A DNA stretch of 64,000 nucleotides from Ascaphus truei (GCA_036426205.1 WSYH01001942.1:1-64000); one strand, 5' to 3'; positions 1-11,880 are shown, counted from the stretch's first letter. The notes: generated by a model not told the origin, from the sequence alone. Made by a program: numbers and translations.

Positions 1-415
1 GCCCCGACATCTGAAGCATCTACCTCAAGGTTAAAAGGCAATCCTGGATCAGTGTGCACAAGCACTGGAACTGAGACAAAGGCATACTTTAACTTATCGC
101 AGGTGTGGATGGCATCAGAAGACCACAGTGCCACGTCGTCTCCTTTCTGTGCTAAAGCCGTGATGGGCGCCACTATGGAAGAGAAGTTCTGTATGAACCT
201 ACGGCAATAGTTGGTGAATCCCAGGAACCTTTGTACGGCTTTCAGGGTTGTGGTTGGGGCCAATCCAATACTGCTTTCACCGTGGCAGGATCCATGGCTA
301 GGCCGGTGTTGGAGATGATGTAGCCTAGGAATGACGTTGTGGTCTGGTGAAATTGACACTTTTCCAATTTTGTGAACAGGTGATTTTTTCAGACGTTGGA
401 GTACCTGTTTGACAT
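1..415 (-). pseudogene. Ty3/Gypsy pol fragment (RT thumb to RNase H start)
   Basis: Minus-strand translation in broken frames gives the RT-to-RNase H linker typical of Ty3/Gypsy pol. It includes the Pro-Ile-Thr-Ala-Leu stretch and the Leu-Glu-Val-Asp-Ala-Ser-Asp start of RNase H, whose first Asp is a metal ligand in the family. The same block recurs at 9660-10087, where it reads more cleanly, so this copy can be identified by comparison. It runs off the left window edge and stops at about 415, where a plus-strand LTR begins. Small insertions and deletions break every frame, so it is a dead fragment. Confidence 0.8.
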
Positions 416-419
416 TGGC

Positions 420-838
420 AGGATGTCAGGAATCGGCGTTCTCCTCGCTCCCCACACAGAGCACTCCCCGCAGGGAGCCCCTGGACACACAAAACAATCC
501 TGCCTTACCGGCCTCCACGGCTCCTCGCCCCTGCCGCCGTCGCGGGATCACTTCCCTCAGCGATTCCTCTGCTCAGCGCCAGGCACGCCCATGCCCTCCT
601 GCACGCACACCTGCACCATCCACTGGCTCGGTTCACACGCTTACACGAGTTACGGAGCACGCTCAGTCTGCACACACTTATTCCCGTCTGCCGGACCTCA
701 GGCTCCGCCCCCGCACACTGCACGGGCATACTCAGGTTACTAACAAGACTCACCTGGCCTGTTATGCCTGCACCAATCTGCAGTGTCTCCCTGTAGCTCT
801 TCCTGTCCCGCCTCCGGTGTGCTTGCTGTTCTCAACGG
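420..838 (+). repeat. Truncated Gypsy LTR (family 2)
   Basis: It starts with TGTCAGGAATCGG and matches the first ~410 bp of the complete LTR at 10088-10919, with many small differences. It is cut at about 838, where minus-strand Gypsy pol of another copy begins. The junction with upstream pol is the same as at 10087/10088, so 1-838 and 9660-10497 form a direct duplication of one nested arrangement. Confidence 0.75.
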
Positions 839-2392
839 AATCAATCAATGGTACAAGTTCATAAGAGCGATGAGTGGTAACCCGTCAGCCTGGGATTTTA
901 TATTGAAGACATCTAAGTAATTCATGGTATACCTTCGCAGAAGCAGAGTCGTAGATGAGGTGGTGTCGAGGCCACGCGTTATGGCGCACAGAAGCGAACC
1001 GTCTTCTCTGCGGTATCGTCCCATGTGATCGGCAATACATTGGCCAATCTATATCGCTGTTGTGCAACTGAGCCAACGTCATCCTAGAATACCTGGACCG
1101 AGGGAGTGGAAACATCGAGACCAGTACCTCGGTATGACCCATATCCTTCGGTGGTCATCTAAGTGGAATAGACTGTCCCAAATGATAAGGCTGGTTTGAG
1201 ACGGTCAACCATCAATAGCCTCCAGGGGGTCCGCCTGGGCGACTTTTCGTCTTACTAACCCGGTTATTTCTTTGCTGCAAGCGAAGGTGTGATCAAGAAA
1301 TTGCCAGCTGCCCCGCCAAAAAAAAAAAAAAAAAACCCAACCGGAATCGATGAAAGGCTTCAACCTACTTACTTGAAGAGCCGGACGCCACGAGAGTTAT
1401 GGGGAGGAAATTTCTTCGGTAGTTTCCTTATGGAGAGAGTGTCAAGGAGAATTAGTACCTCCCAGTAGAGCCCCCTCTAACTTTACTGGCGTTCTTCCCG
1501 TTTCCCCGGTTGCACAAGTGTCAGTGACGAATTGGTGTTCTGGGGAACAGCAGATAACAGAGACCCTCACCCACGCGCGTCGTCTTTATCAGTGGCCCGA
1601 TCTGTGACTACTTATATGCACGGTTCCAGGTGCCATCCAACCAGAGAGGGCCATGGAAGGATACCTAGGAGAAACAGGCAGGTCGAGAGAATGAGTAACT
1701 CGTGTCACCGCTTCAGTGGCGTCGTTCCTGAGTACAACGATCCATCCGGATACTTAGGGCAATGAGTTCCCCGAGGAATGAAGGCCAAGTCGGGAGCTGC
1801 AGGTCTCTTTGAGAGAGTTCGGACAAACCGGCCAGTATCCGCCGAGCGCTCATGTTCACGGAGTTTCTGCAGCGATTGTGCAGACTCCACTTGCGTATCT
1901 TGCAGTCTGACCCTACAAGCCTGACAGAGATGGAAACAAGAAAAAGCGGCAGTCTCCCACGTCTCGTGTGTCCAAAAACCTGTTTGGAACTCGGGCCGGA
2001 ATTTTGAGTAATCTTGGGTTACTATCTGGGTCGTCTTTCCCAGAGGGTAGAAGCCAAGCCGAGCGTCGCAGTTTAGTAGGGCATAAACATAGCCACCTTA
2101 GTATGACCAGAAGGGAATGGGGACGGGGACATCTCAAATTGAACATCACACTGATTCAGGAACCCTCGGCAAGCGGGGGATCCCTGTCGTTCCGGTCTGG
2201 CGGGGTGGACATCGTGGCCCCAGATTACTTATAGGCCACTGGCGACTAGGTAGATGGTCCCAGGAGCTTCCCGGAGGGACAAATAGAAAGTCGCTGTGTG
2301 AACATGGATAGTTGGTCATTTAGGATTGGCCAATGTTCCATGTAGACACCTTGGCCACCTTCAGGGGGTCTGCATTTGTTGGGTCTGCATAA
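838..2392 (-). pseudogene. Ty3/Gypsy family 1 gag-pro-pol pseudogene
   Basis: This is the minus-strand counterpart of the gag-pro-pol start at 34023-35520. Recognisable matches include gag around 1980-2240 (the segment ending at the conserved asparagine-glutamine-cysteine before the middle of gag), the CCHC region around 1550-1650 and the protease-RT spacer at 880-1200. Frames are broken throughout by short insertions, deletions and substitutions, and no domain remains open. Divergence from the right-hand copy is scattered and random-looking, which suggests old decay or poorly polished long reads. Its 5' LTR lies at 2393-3062. Confidence 0.75.
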
Positions 2393-3062
2393 TGTAACAC
2401 CTGTATGCCCGCAGACCTGTCCAGTCCCCAGTTACTGAGGTGTTACGGTAACACGCACCCACAGCAGTGATGGCGTGTGCCCGATGTGTAGTAGCTTTGC
2501 CGGGCCTGGTGATTAGGGTTACGGAAACACTTGCTGATTCCAGGGTGGCCAGCATGGGGGTCAGAGGGTAATGTCCAAGGGCCCCAGAGTTCAGGGGGTT
2601 TTAGAGATCAGCGTAGGTGATGGCAAAAGCCAGAGTTCAAGGGCGAGAAGAGAGCAGCGTAGTCAAGTCCAAAGCAGAGTTCAAGTTCAAACCAAAGGAA
2701 TCCAAACAGGGTGCAGGGACATGAACCAGGGCTGAAACAGACAAGGAGCTAGGCATAGACACTGCACACACAGTAGCTAGGCAGGAAAGCTATGCAGAGC
2801 AAGGAAGATATGGACGGTGGGGTTAATTGAAGGAGGGCCACTAGGATTCAGAGAGGAGTCATAGGTTTGAGTGGTACTTTCAGTGAAGGTCAGGGGGGGG
2901 CTGGGCAGGGGAGGAAACAGGGAGGTAATCAAGGGGTAATAGCCGGCAACCGATGGGGGCGGAGCCAGAGCGTGGGGGTTAAGTAACTAGAAGCGGGTGC
3001 GCGCGCCCTCTGTAACCATTGGTGCGGGACACACTGAACCTGAGAGTCCCCCATCCGTTACA
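2393..3062 (-). repeat. Gypsy family 1 LTR (5' LTR of the minus-strand copy)
   Basis: On the minus strand it begins TGTAACGG (at 3062) and ends TTACA (at 2393). It aligns along its length with the 668-bp LTR at 33353-34020. Directly beyond its end (2382-2391) lies a degenerate copy of the primer binding site; the matching transcript-start sequence is at 2791-2800. It interrupts foamy-derived pol sequence (3063-3235) at the same place as the right-hand copy does. Confidence 0.85.
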
Positions 3063-3235
3063 CTCTCAACTCAAAATTTGCTGTTAACAAAGTGTTAGCT
3101 AGAGAACAAGCTAAACCAAACCAGCCTCAATGTAAGTTAAAATGCTTGCTTGGATATCTTACCATGCCTAATCCACCGGTTTATCCTAAAAAAAAACTCA
3201 CATACAAATTAGTCAACAATAATTCTATGGTTTAA
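3063..3235 (+). pseudogene. Old foamy virus pol fragment (integrase N-terminal side)
   Basis: This is the inverted counterpart of 33180-33347 and a diverged relative of 28721-28880 (between RNase H and integrase in the main foamy provirus). Here the viral sense strand is plus. It is about 170 bp, bounded by a Gypsy LTR on the left and a foldback element on the right. It has no useful reading frame and is identified by nucleotide similarity to the two other copies in the window. Confidence 0.75.
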
Positions 3236-3905
3236 TTCGAGGGATTGGACGATCGGAGAAAAAGTTCCCGAGTAACATGCCCTCAACACCACGATACAAA
3301 TTTTCAAGGTGTGGCAAATAATCACAGGATTATATACACAACGACACTGGGAAAAAAGTCCCTAACCCACAGATGTTAAATTGGAGCTTAAAAATAGTTT
3401 AAAATAGGGTCCATGGGGCAATATAAAATAATGAGACACAATCACAACAACTACAAAACCTCCTAATACTCAGTCATAAAACAATAAGGGTTCCTTGGAA
3501 TAATCATGAGACGTACCTGTAGCACTGTGTACATAAAAGTAAGTGACGTAGGTTAACAATATACCCAAACTACTTCAGTAATTACCAAGGAGAAAGTTCT
3601 TTCAATTAAAGAGCTTCACTGAGGTTTATTAGGAGGTTTTGTGTTGTTGTGCTAGGTGTCCTCCTTTATTTATATTGGTCACGGACCTATTAAGTGATTG
3701 TTTAGCAACCCAATTTTTACATCTGTTGTTAGGGAACGTTCTTCATGTTTCATGTTTAATATATCCTGACTTCCTGATTTGCTACCTTTGCAATGTTTTT
3801 CATGTGGCTGATGATTGCATGTTTATTAGGGACCTTTTTCTCGCCCTTCGTCCACTCCCCTTTTCCTATTATGACTTTGGAGTTTCTTGTCACTATAGAT
3901 TCCTT
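3236..3905. mobile_element. Foldback-type DNA element, copy 1
   Basis: It is the inverted, diverged counterpart of 32516-33179. Its two arms are inverted repeats of roughly 250 bp (around 3240-3500 and 3610-3880), so the sequence can fold on itself. The arms share the motif running from the GGATTGGACGA end to the AGGAGGTTTTGT inner end. It encodes no protein and is a non-autonomous transposon. Confidence 0.65.
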
Positions 3906-4250
3906 TCCCTAGTGCACCTGAACTCCACACACATACATACAGACAGACATACATACTACATACATACACAGTCTTGACAAATCACCCAAAATCTCTACTC
4001 GCACTTCCGAACCAAAAAATCGACTCGCCACCTGTCCCGCCCTAGTCCCGCCCCCAACAACCCCGCCTCTTAGTCCCGCTCCCAGCCACGCAATTTTAAA
4101 AAAAGCCATAAATTAATAAAATTGAATAAATTCCTAGTAAGACCTCTTTTTGATATTAGTTATTTATGTAATTACATTATACTACAATTATTCCTTGGTG
4201 TGTGTGTGTGTGTTGTGTGTATAATGTCGAATCTAGAAAAAAAAAGCCAT
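3906..4250. repeat. Dispersed repeat with ACAT microsatellite and TCTACTCGCC motifs
   Basis: An ACAT/ACAG microsatellite is followed by a dispersed repeat with two short motifs reading CGAGTAGATTTTT on the other strand, then a GC-rich piece repeating GTCCCGCCC. Relatives lie at 9280-9560 and 32242-32515 (the latter inverted). After about 4200 a GT run follows. No gene is present. Confidence 0.6.
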
Positions 4251-4529
4251 ATGTGAAATGACAGTTTTTTCCTGCCCCACTTAACTAGTGTCTGGATGCC
4301 CCCGCTTCACAATATTAAAGCAGTCAATCCCGTCTGGATCTTACCTGGATCCGCAGACCCTCAAAGTCCATGTACCCTCATTCCCGCAATGTTCTACATT
4401 GAGGGAGGTGTTTCGTTACCTGTCTTCTGGGTTAGGGGGGGTTGCGATGTCCTTCCTGTTTGAAGCCTTGAGTCAGCATCTGGAAGTAATCGTATATGTT
4501 ATTTCAGTGTAATTATAGGGAAGTTAAGA

Positions 4530-7500
4530 TATCCAGATCCCGAGTGTAAGAGTGTGTGGGGGATGAGCGGAGTGGTGGGGGAGAAGCGAGATGTGTGGGG
4601 GAGATAGTGAGAGTGGGTGGGGAGAGAGTCGAGAGTGTGTTGGGGAGAGAGCGAGAGTGTGTGGGGGAGAAGCGATAGTTGTGTGGGGCGAGAGCTAGAG
4701 TGTGTGGGGGAGAGAGCTGAGTGTGTGGGGGAGAGAGAGAGAGTGGGAGAGAGAGAGAGCGGGAGAGAGAGCGAGAGAGAGAGAGAGCGGGTAAGTAGAG
4801 CGGGGAGAGAGAGAGAAGCGTGGAGAGAGAGATAGCGGGAGAGAATGAGATTGGAGAGTGAGAGAGTGGGAGAGAGAGTGTAAGATGAGAGAGTGGGAGA
4901 GGAGTGGGGAGAGACATAGAGTTATGGTATAGACAGAGAGAGAGTGGGAGAGACAGATAGAGAGTGGGAGAGACAAGAGAGAGTGGGAGCGAACGAGAAA
5001 GTGGGGAGGACAGATAGATTGGGAGATACAGATAGAGAGTGGGAGAGAAAAGAGAGTGGGAGAGAACAGAGAGAGAGTGGGAATACAGAGAGAGAGTGGT
5101 AGATCAAGAGATAGAGTGGAGAGACAGAGATAGAGTGGGAGAAGAGAGGAAGAGACAAGAGAGTGGAAGCGAGAGACAGAGAGAGACAGCGAAGATAGAC
5201 AGATATAGACAGAGAGAGAGACAGAGAGAGAGACAGAGAGAGAGACATAGAGAGACATGATAAAGAGACTCATGCGCCGTGACGTTGGAACGCGCTCCGA
5301 GCTGAGAGCGGAGAGAGAGAGAGCGGGAGAGAAGAGCTTGAGAGAGAGAGAGAGAAAGCGGAGAGAGAGATAGTCGGGAGAGAAGATAGTGGAAAGAGTG
5401 AGAGAGTGGGAGAGAGGAGTGGAAGAGTGAAGAGGGGGATAGAGAGTGGGAGAGACATAGAGTTAGTGGGAGATACAATGAGAGAGTGGGATAGACATAG
5501 AGAGAGTGTGAGAGACATAGAGAGATGTAGATCAGATAGAGATTGGTAGAGACAGATAGAGTGGGAGAGACAGCGAGAGAGTGGAGAAAGAGAGAGTAGT
5601 GGGGAGAGACAGAGAGATAGTGGTAGATACAGAGAGAGAGTTGGGGAAAGATACAGAGATAGATCGTGGTAGAGCAATAGAGAGAGAGTGGTGAGAGACT
5701 CGATAGATGACAGAGAGTGGGAGGGAGGACAGAGGAGAGACGAGAGAGAGACAGAGAGAGACCATAGAGATATGATACAGAGAGAGAGACATAGATAGAG
5801 AGACAGAGATAGACAGATAAATAGGAACTAAGTGCGCCGTGACGTTTACGCTTCTTCCGCGCATGATAGCAGAGCGAGAGAGATAGGGAGATAAGCGTTG
5901 AGAGAGAGAGCGGAGATATATAGTGCAGCAGAGAGCTTGATAGAGAGAGAGCGGATGAGAAACGCGATTGGAATATGATAGAGTGGCAGAGAAAGTGGAA
6001 GAGTGAGCTATGGAGAGATGAGTGTGGAGAACCAGAGAGTGAGTGGGGAAAGAGTGGGAGAGAAGATGGGAGGGGAGAAGACAGAGGAGGAGAGTGGAGA
6101 GGTGGAGAGCCAGAGAGGAGTGGGAGAGACGAGAGAGAGTGCCGAGAGAGCAGAGAGGAAGAGACGAGAGATAGACAGTGAGGAGACGAGAGAGAGACAG
6201 AGAACAGAGAGAGCATACATATGAGCGAAAGACCAAGAGAGACAGATTAAAGAGACTTCCAGGCGCGTGACGGACTGCTCGACGCTGAAGCGGGAGAGGA
6301 GCGGAGGAGAGCTGAGAGAGGGAGAGGAGGAGGGGATGTAGAGAAGAGGGAGATAGCTGAGATGGTGAGAGAGAATGGGAGTGAGGGGAGAATTGAGAGA
6401 GATGAGGGAGAGGGTGAGGAGAAGAGATGAAGAGGAGCGATGGACACGAGAGGAGAGTGAGGAGGGAGAAAGAGAGAGTGGGAGAGACCGATAGATGAGT
6501 GGGGAGAGACAGAGAGAGAGTGGGAGAGACAGAGAGAGAGTGGTGAGTAGACAGAGAAGAGTGGGGAGGCGAAGTGGAGAACAGAGAGAGTGGGGATAGA
6601 GAGACTAGAGAAGAGAGTGGGAGAAAGTAGAGAGGTGGAACAGAGAGAGACAGATAGAGAGACCGAGAGAGATACAGAGAGAGACAAGAGAGACATATAA
6701 GAGACGTCAAGGCCCGTGACGTTGACGCTGCTCCGCGCTGATTGGATGTTTTCAGCCGACAGTGCTCTGAAAAACAGCTTGGCTGTCGCTGAAAACTCCA
6801 GCGCCTCACTCACCGCCTGCGACGTCTCCGTGAGCCCCCTCTCAGTCATCCTATGAGATGCAGGGCTCAGCGCGAGGTCCGCCGGCTCACGCGGACCTGT
6901 CCTTCTATGGACTCGGCCAGAGAGACAATAGAGAATAGATAGAGACGAGACAGATAGAGAAGACAGATAGAGAGCAGACAGACATAGAGAGACAGATAGC
7001 AGACGCGACAGATAGACAGATAGAGAAGACAGAGAGAGACAGATAGAGAGAGAGACACAGCAAGAAAGAGGACACACACGAAAAAGAGAGACACAGCACA
7101 GAAAAAGAGAGACACAAACAGAAAAAGAATAGACAACACAGAAAAAGAGAGACACACACAGAAACAGAGAGACACACACAGAAAAGAGACACACACAGAA
7201 ACACAGACGAGACCACACAGAAAAAGAGAGACACACAGAAAAAGAGAACACCAGAAAAGAGAACACACAGAAAAGAAGACACACACAGAAAAAGAGAGAC
7301 ACAGAAAAAGAGAGACACACAGAAAAGAGAGACACACAAAAATAGAGAGACACACAAAAATGAAGACAGACTACACAAAAAATGAGAGACACACAAAAAT
7401 GGAGATACACAACAACATGAAGACACACAAAAATGGAGAACACCCAAAAAGAGACACACAAAAATGAGAGACAAAAAGAAAGAGACACAGAACACCACAG

Positions 7501-7560
7501 AGATACATGAAGACAAAGGACAGGAGAGGCGAGGGCGACACGTGAGGGCGCCAGGGAGAA
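4530..7560. repeat. Degenerate GA-rich satellite with a higher-order unit
   Basis: About 3 kb is dominated by imperfect GAGA, GTGGGAGAGA and GACAGA runs. The long serine- or leucine-rich frames across it are artefacts of the repeat. A distinct GC-richer segment of ~35-40 bp containing CCGTGACG and a CTCCGCGCTGA-like end recurs near 5272, 5829, 6262 and 6709, so the array has a larger period of about 430-560 bp. After 6730 a short unique stretch is followed by AGACACACAGAAAAAGAG-type repeats. No gene. Confidence 0.85.
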
Positions 7561-8480
7561 GCTCTCTATGGCGACACAGGGAGAGTTTGACACAGCTGTA
7601 ACACACATCATCTCACTCACTCAGACACTCACAGACACGCAGAGACACCCTCACGCGCACAGGTACACCTTACGCTCTCACAGACACATCACGAGACACT
7701 CACCACACACACACACACACACCCCAAACCACAAACACAACAACACACACATCACACACACCAGACATCACACACCACACACCACACACCACACACACAC
7801 AGACTCACACAGTCCACTACAGACACACAACAGGCCATGAAACACCACAGCACACTACAGACAACCAGCACACACAGACACACAAGCACCTGACAGACAC
7901 ACACACATTGACAGACACACAGGCACACAAGACACACAGCACACACAGCACACCAGGCACACTCACGACACCACAGGCACACCACAGACACACAGACAGC
8001 ACCACAGGACACACAGACCACACACATACACACAGGCACACGACAACCACAGGCACACGACGAACCAGCCACCAACAGATACCCAACAGGCACACTCCCA
8101 TACACCGAATGCACACACTCACAGACACACAGGCACACTCACAGACACACAAGGCACAACTCACACCACATGACACACTGACAGACACCCTACACACACA
8201 CAGGCACACTGACAGACACACAGGCACACTCACAGACAGACACACAGGCACACAGGCACACAGACAGACTCACACACACACACACAGGCACACTGAACAA
8301 CACAGGAACACGACACACACCGCACCTCACAGACAGACCCAGCACACAGGACACACAGCACACGGACACACTGCACCAGCTGACAGACACACAGGCACAC
8401 TGACACACTCACAGGCACACTCACAGACACACAGGCCACACTCACACACTCACAGACACTCAGTCTGTCACTCACACACT
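7560..8480. repeat. CA/ACAG-rich microsatellite tract
   Basis: About 900 bp consists of imperfect CACACA and CACAGACACACAGGCACA runs. It continues from the GA-rich array on its left. The threonine-, histidine- and cysteine-rich open frames on both strands are low-complexity artefacts. Confidence 0.9.
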
Positions 8481-8759
8481 CACCGGGTCACACGTGGCAG
8501 CAGTGGGGTCTCCCACGGCATGGGCCCTCCACATGGCTGGGGTGCCTCTCCAAGACTGGAACACACAGGCGCAGCGTGGGCTCAGCAGCAGCAGAAAGCA
8601 GGTCCCCCAGCAGCCCCCATAACCCCGCGCCCCCCCCGAAGCGGCCACGCGCAGCACGCTCCCCGGACACCCCCGGGCAGCAAGCGAGATCGGGCAGGTG
8701 CTTAGGGGGAGATCATGGGCAGGAGGCGGACTGGCGCAGGAGGCGCGCACGGGGGAAGC

Positions 8760-9060
8760 TGGGTTGGCACTTCCCCCTCCGTCCCACGTGGGGAGCGGAG
8801 GGGTGCGGGGGGGCTGGATCGCGCGCTTGTTTTGGCTTCCCCTCCGTCCACGGGGGAGCGGAGGGGGGAGGGTGTGGGGGGGGGGGCTGGATCGCGTGCA
8901 GACGCTTGTTTTGGGCTTCCCCCTCGTCCATGTGGGGAGGGGCGGAGGGGGGGGGGGGCTGGGTTGCGCGCGCGGGCTTGTTTGGGCTTCCCCCTCCGTC
9001 CCACGTGGGGGAGTGGGGTGGAGGGATGCGGGGGATTCTGGGTTGCTGGGGGGAACAGGC
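8760..9060. repeat. GC-rich tandem repeat, ~65-80 bp unit
   Basis: Four units each begin near CTTCCCCCTCCGTCC, at about 8769, 8834, 8915 and 8987. Each has a CACGTGGGGAG-type centre, a G-run and GCGCG. The glycine-rich frames here come from the repeat. The flanks (8480-8760, 9060-9190) are GC-rich with no recognised feature. Confidence 0.75.
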
Positions 9061-9189
9061 AGTGCAAATGGCAGGACACTCTGCTTGCCCTGTCAGTGCG
9101 CTGGGACCACAGGATTTGCCGCCATTTTTTTTAACTTTTTTTTGAACCCATCAGGGAGGGGGATTATTTATTATTTAAAAAATAAATAA

Positions 9190-9640
9190 AAAAAAATTGG
9201 CACGACAGGGTAATTCATTGAGCTGCAGCACGGGTCGCCAGCTGCCTAAATCCACTCGCAACGGGCGACTGGTTTATCATTTTTGTCGAGCATGTACAAC
9301 TACATACATACACACACACACATACATACATACATACATACATACATACACATACATACATACATACATACTACTATATATATCTAATATGATATATATA
9401 TAAGTGTTCGACATACCTATACATTTGCTCGCCCAGGCGAGTGGATTTAAACCCCGGGGATAAATATGGCCCCAAGCACACACTTTTTGTACTAGTGGCG
9501 AGTAGATTTTTTGTGTGTGGCGAGTAGATTTTTGGTGATTTGTCAACCCTGTGTGTGTAATAGTATATTATATAGAGTATCGTGATATATATATTATATA
9601 TAGATATATATATATATATATATATTTTATATATAAGATA
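9190..9640. repeat. Dispersed repeat with CATA microsatellite, plus AT-rich DNA
   Basis: It contains a (CATA)n run at about 9300-9370 flanked by sequence related to 3906-4100 and 32330-32510, including the double GGCGAGTAGATTTTT motif near 9495-9540. TATA dinucleotide runs follow to 9650. No gene. Confidence 0.65.
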
Positions 9641-9643
9641 TAT

Positions 9644-10087
9644 TTATATATAATGGGAAAACACTGCTCCGGCCCCGACATCTGAAGCATCTACCTCAAG
9701 GTTAAAAGGCAATCCTGGATCAGTGTGCACAAGCACTGGAACTGAGACAAAGGCATACTTTAACTTATCGCAGGTGTGGATGGCATCAGAAGACCACAGT
9801 GCCACGTCGTCTCCTTTCTGTGCTAAAGCCGTGATGGGCGCCACTATGGAAGAGAAGTTCTGTATGAACCTACGGCAATAGTTGGTGAATCCCAGGAACC
9901 TTTGTACGGCTTCAGGGTTGTGGTTGGGGCCAATCCAATACTGCTTTCACCGTGGCGGATCTGGCTAGGCCGGTGTTGGAGATGATGTAGCCTAGGAATG
10001 ACGTTGTGGTCTGGTGAAATTGACACTTTTCCAATTTGTGAACAGGTGATTTTTCAGACGTGGAGTACCTGTTGACATTGGCAGGTA
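9644..10087 (-). pseudogene. Ty3/Gypsy pol fragment (RT thumb and RNase H start)
   Basis: A minus-strand frame at 9644-9844 shows the RNase H entry with Leu-Glu-Val-Asp-Ala-Ser-Asp. Frames at about 9912-10080 show the RT thumb with Leu-Glu-Lys-Cys-x-Phe-His-Gln and Phe-Leu-Gly-Tyr-Ile. They are separated by frameshifts. It is the better-preserved partner of 1-415. It is truncated by AT-rich DNA on the left and by the LTR starting at 10088 on the right. Confidence 0.85.
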
Positions 10088-10919
10088 TGTCAGGAATCGG
10101 CGTCTCTCGCTCCCCACACAGAGCACTCCCCGCAGGGAGCCCCTGACACACAAAACAATCCTGCCTTACCGGCCTCCACGCTCTCGCCCCTGCCGCGTCG
10201 CGGGATCACTTCCCTCAGCGATTCCTCTGCTCAGCGCCAGGCACGCCCATGCCCTCCTCACGCACACCTGCACCCTCCTGCACGCACACCTGCACCATCC
10301 ACTGGCTCGGTTCACACGCTTACACGAGTTACGGAGCACGCTCAGTCTGCACACACTTATTCCCGTCTGCCGGACCTCAGGCTCCGCCCCCGCACACTGC
10401 ACGGGCATACTCAGGTTACTAACAAGACTCACCTGGCCTGTTATGCCTGCACCAATCTGCAGTGTCTCCCTGTAGCTCTTCCTGTCCCGCCTCCGTTCCT
10501 AATTGGACCTTCCTGCTTTATTTAGCTCCTCTCTGCTCTCAGTCTTTGCTCGACTTAGTCTCTGTATAGAAGTACTTCTGGATTCTCTCAGTGTTTTCAC
10601 AGGTTCTGACGCAGCTCGTACGACTACCCCCTCTGGCTTTCGATCTCGGCACTCCTTGGACAACGCTCACTCTGGTAACCCCTTGAACACGGCTTGGACT
10701 ACGACCTATCTCCACTCTCCACTCCCTGACTTCGGCAAGGCATCATTCACTCTATCTCTACAACCGGTACCGGCAAGTATTGTCTACCTTACTACACCTG
10801 GCCTGCCAATGCTTCATACCACACTCCGGACACGCTCCCTTTGCTGCGTGTGCGTGTATTACCACTTCCCCCTTCAGCTCAGGGGATGGGTCTGGTCTGC
10901 GGGCAGCACCGGCGTAACA
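10088..10919 (+). repeat. Gypsy family 2 LTR (5' LTR)
   Basis: This 832-bp LTR starts TGTCAGG and ends GTAACA. A TATA-like box TTTATTTA lies at 10517-10524, and the predicted transcript start GCTCGACTTA at 10548-10557, 31 bp downstream. Gag sequence follows directly after the LTR. No matching 3' LTR is present because the element is broken near 13145. Confidence 0.85.
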
Positions 10920-10920
10920 T

Positions 10921-10930
10921 TATGTCGAGC
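10921..10930 (+). promoter_or_regulatory. Primer binding site, self-priming type (Gypsy family 2)
   Basis: TATGTCGAGC lies one base after the LTR end. Its reverse complement GCTCGACATA matches the predicted RNA 5' end GCTCGACTTA (10548-10557) at 9 of 10 positions. No usual tRNA primer site is seen at this position. Self-priming by folding the RNA 5' end back on this site is the known mode of the Tf1/sushi group of Ty3/Gypsy elements. The gag ATG (10922-10924) lies inside the site. Confidence 0.65.
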
Positions 10931-11880
10931 CCAAAGACGCAGACCAGACCGAACTTCAACAGTTTCTCTCCAATCTGCTTCAGCAAAACCAGGCCATGGC
11001 GGATCAAATTGTGGCACTTACACGCCAGGTCGCAGTACTCTCAGACAGGGTACCGACCGCGACCCCGCTAGATGTAAGCCCCCACTATGCAAGCGCAGTT
11101 AGCAGCTCAGATGTAAGGATTCCTCCCCCGAAGCCTTATGCAGGTGAACCGTAAGATTGTAGGGCTTTCCTAAACCAGTGTGAGGTGCAGTTTGAAATGG
11201 GCCCCCATCTCTACAATACTGATCGCAAGAAGGTAGCCTACATTTATAACCTCTTCATTGCCAGCGCCCTGGCTTGGGCTTCCCCGGTTTGGGAGCGACG
11301 TTCTGACCTTACCCAAGAATACCCGGCATTTAAAGCCGAGATTCAACAAGTATTCGATTCTCCCGCTCGTCGGGAGATGGCATCTGTTTCTCTCCTCCAG
11401 ATCACTCAGAGATGGCGAATGGTGACGCAGTATGCTGTGGAAATCCGGACTCTAGCAGCCGAGACTAACTGGGGACAAGAGGCTCTCGTCTCCGTGTTCT
11501 GGCAAGGCCTGGCAGATCCCATCAAGGATTAACTCTCTCGCCAATCCAGGCCAGATCAATTGGAGGTCCTCATTGATTTGGCTGTCCGAGTGGATCAACG
11601 TATCCAGGTATGCCGCTCAGAGCGTCAGCGCACTCGCGTCCATAACTTTCAAGTTCCATTCTCCAGTACTCCCAGCAACACTCCGGCTTCCCCAAGTGCT
11701 ACCATACCTCTTTGTCCTGCACTGGAGTTGCCAGAGCCAATGCAATTGGGGGTACAACGCATCCACACACCGATACGGCAGTTCCGCCACGCCGGGGGAT
11801 TGTGTTTCTACTGCGGATCCATGGAACATCTGGTTCAGGAGTGTCCACTGCGTCCGGGAAATGGGAACACCCAGTGAGTA
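10922..11880 (+). pseudogene. Gypsy family 2 gag (CCHC zinc knuckle), broken
   Basis: The frame starts at the ATG overlapping the primer site. A one-base slip within the first few codons shifts it, then gag resumes and is recognisable to the stop near 11878. An in-frame stop at about 11152 and another at 11530 also interrupt it. The middle shows the capsid-like region common to these elements. A single zinc knuckle of the form Cys-x2-Cys-x4-His-x4-Cys is encoded at about 11806-11850. Gag would form the particle shell and bind element RNA. Lesions make it inactive. Confidence 0.85.

Noticed and set aside
4513..7620. Long serine/leucine/cysteine-rich frames up to 457 codons
   Set aside because: They follow directly from GA/CT simple repeats, occur in several frames on the same strand and have no domain or start context.
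7752..8705. Threonine/histidine- and cysteine/valine-rich frames
   Set aside because: Produced by CA/GT microsatellite on both strands.
8576..9189. Glycine-rich frames in three phases
   Set aside because: A GC-rich tandem repeat without stops; overlapping frames on both strands argue against coding.
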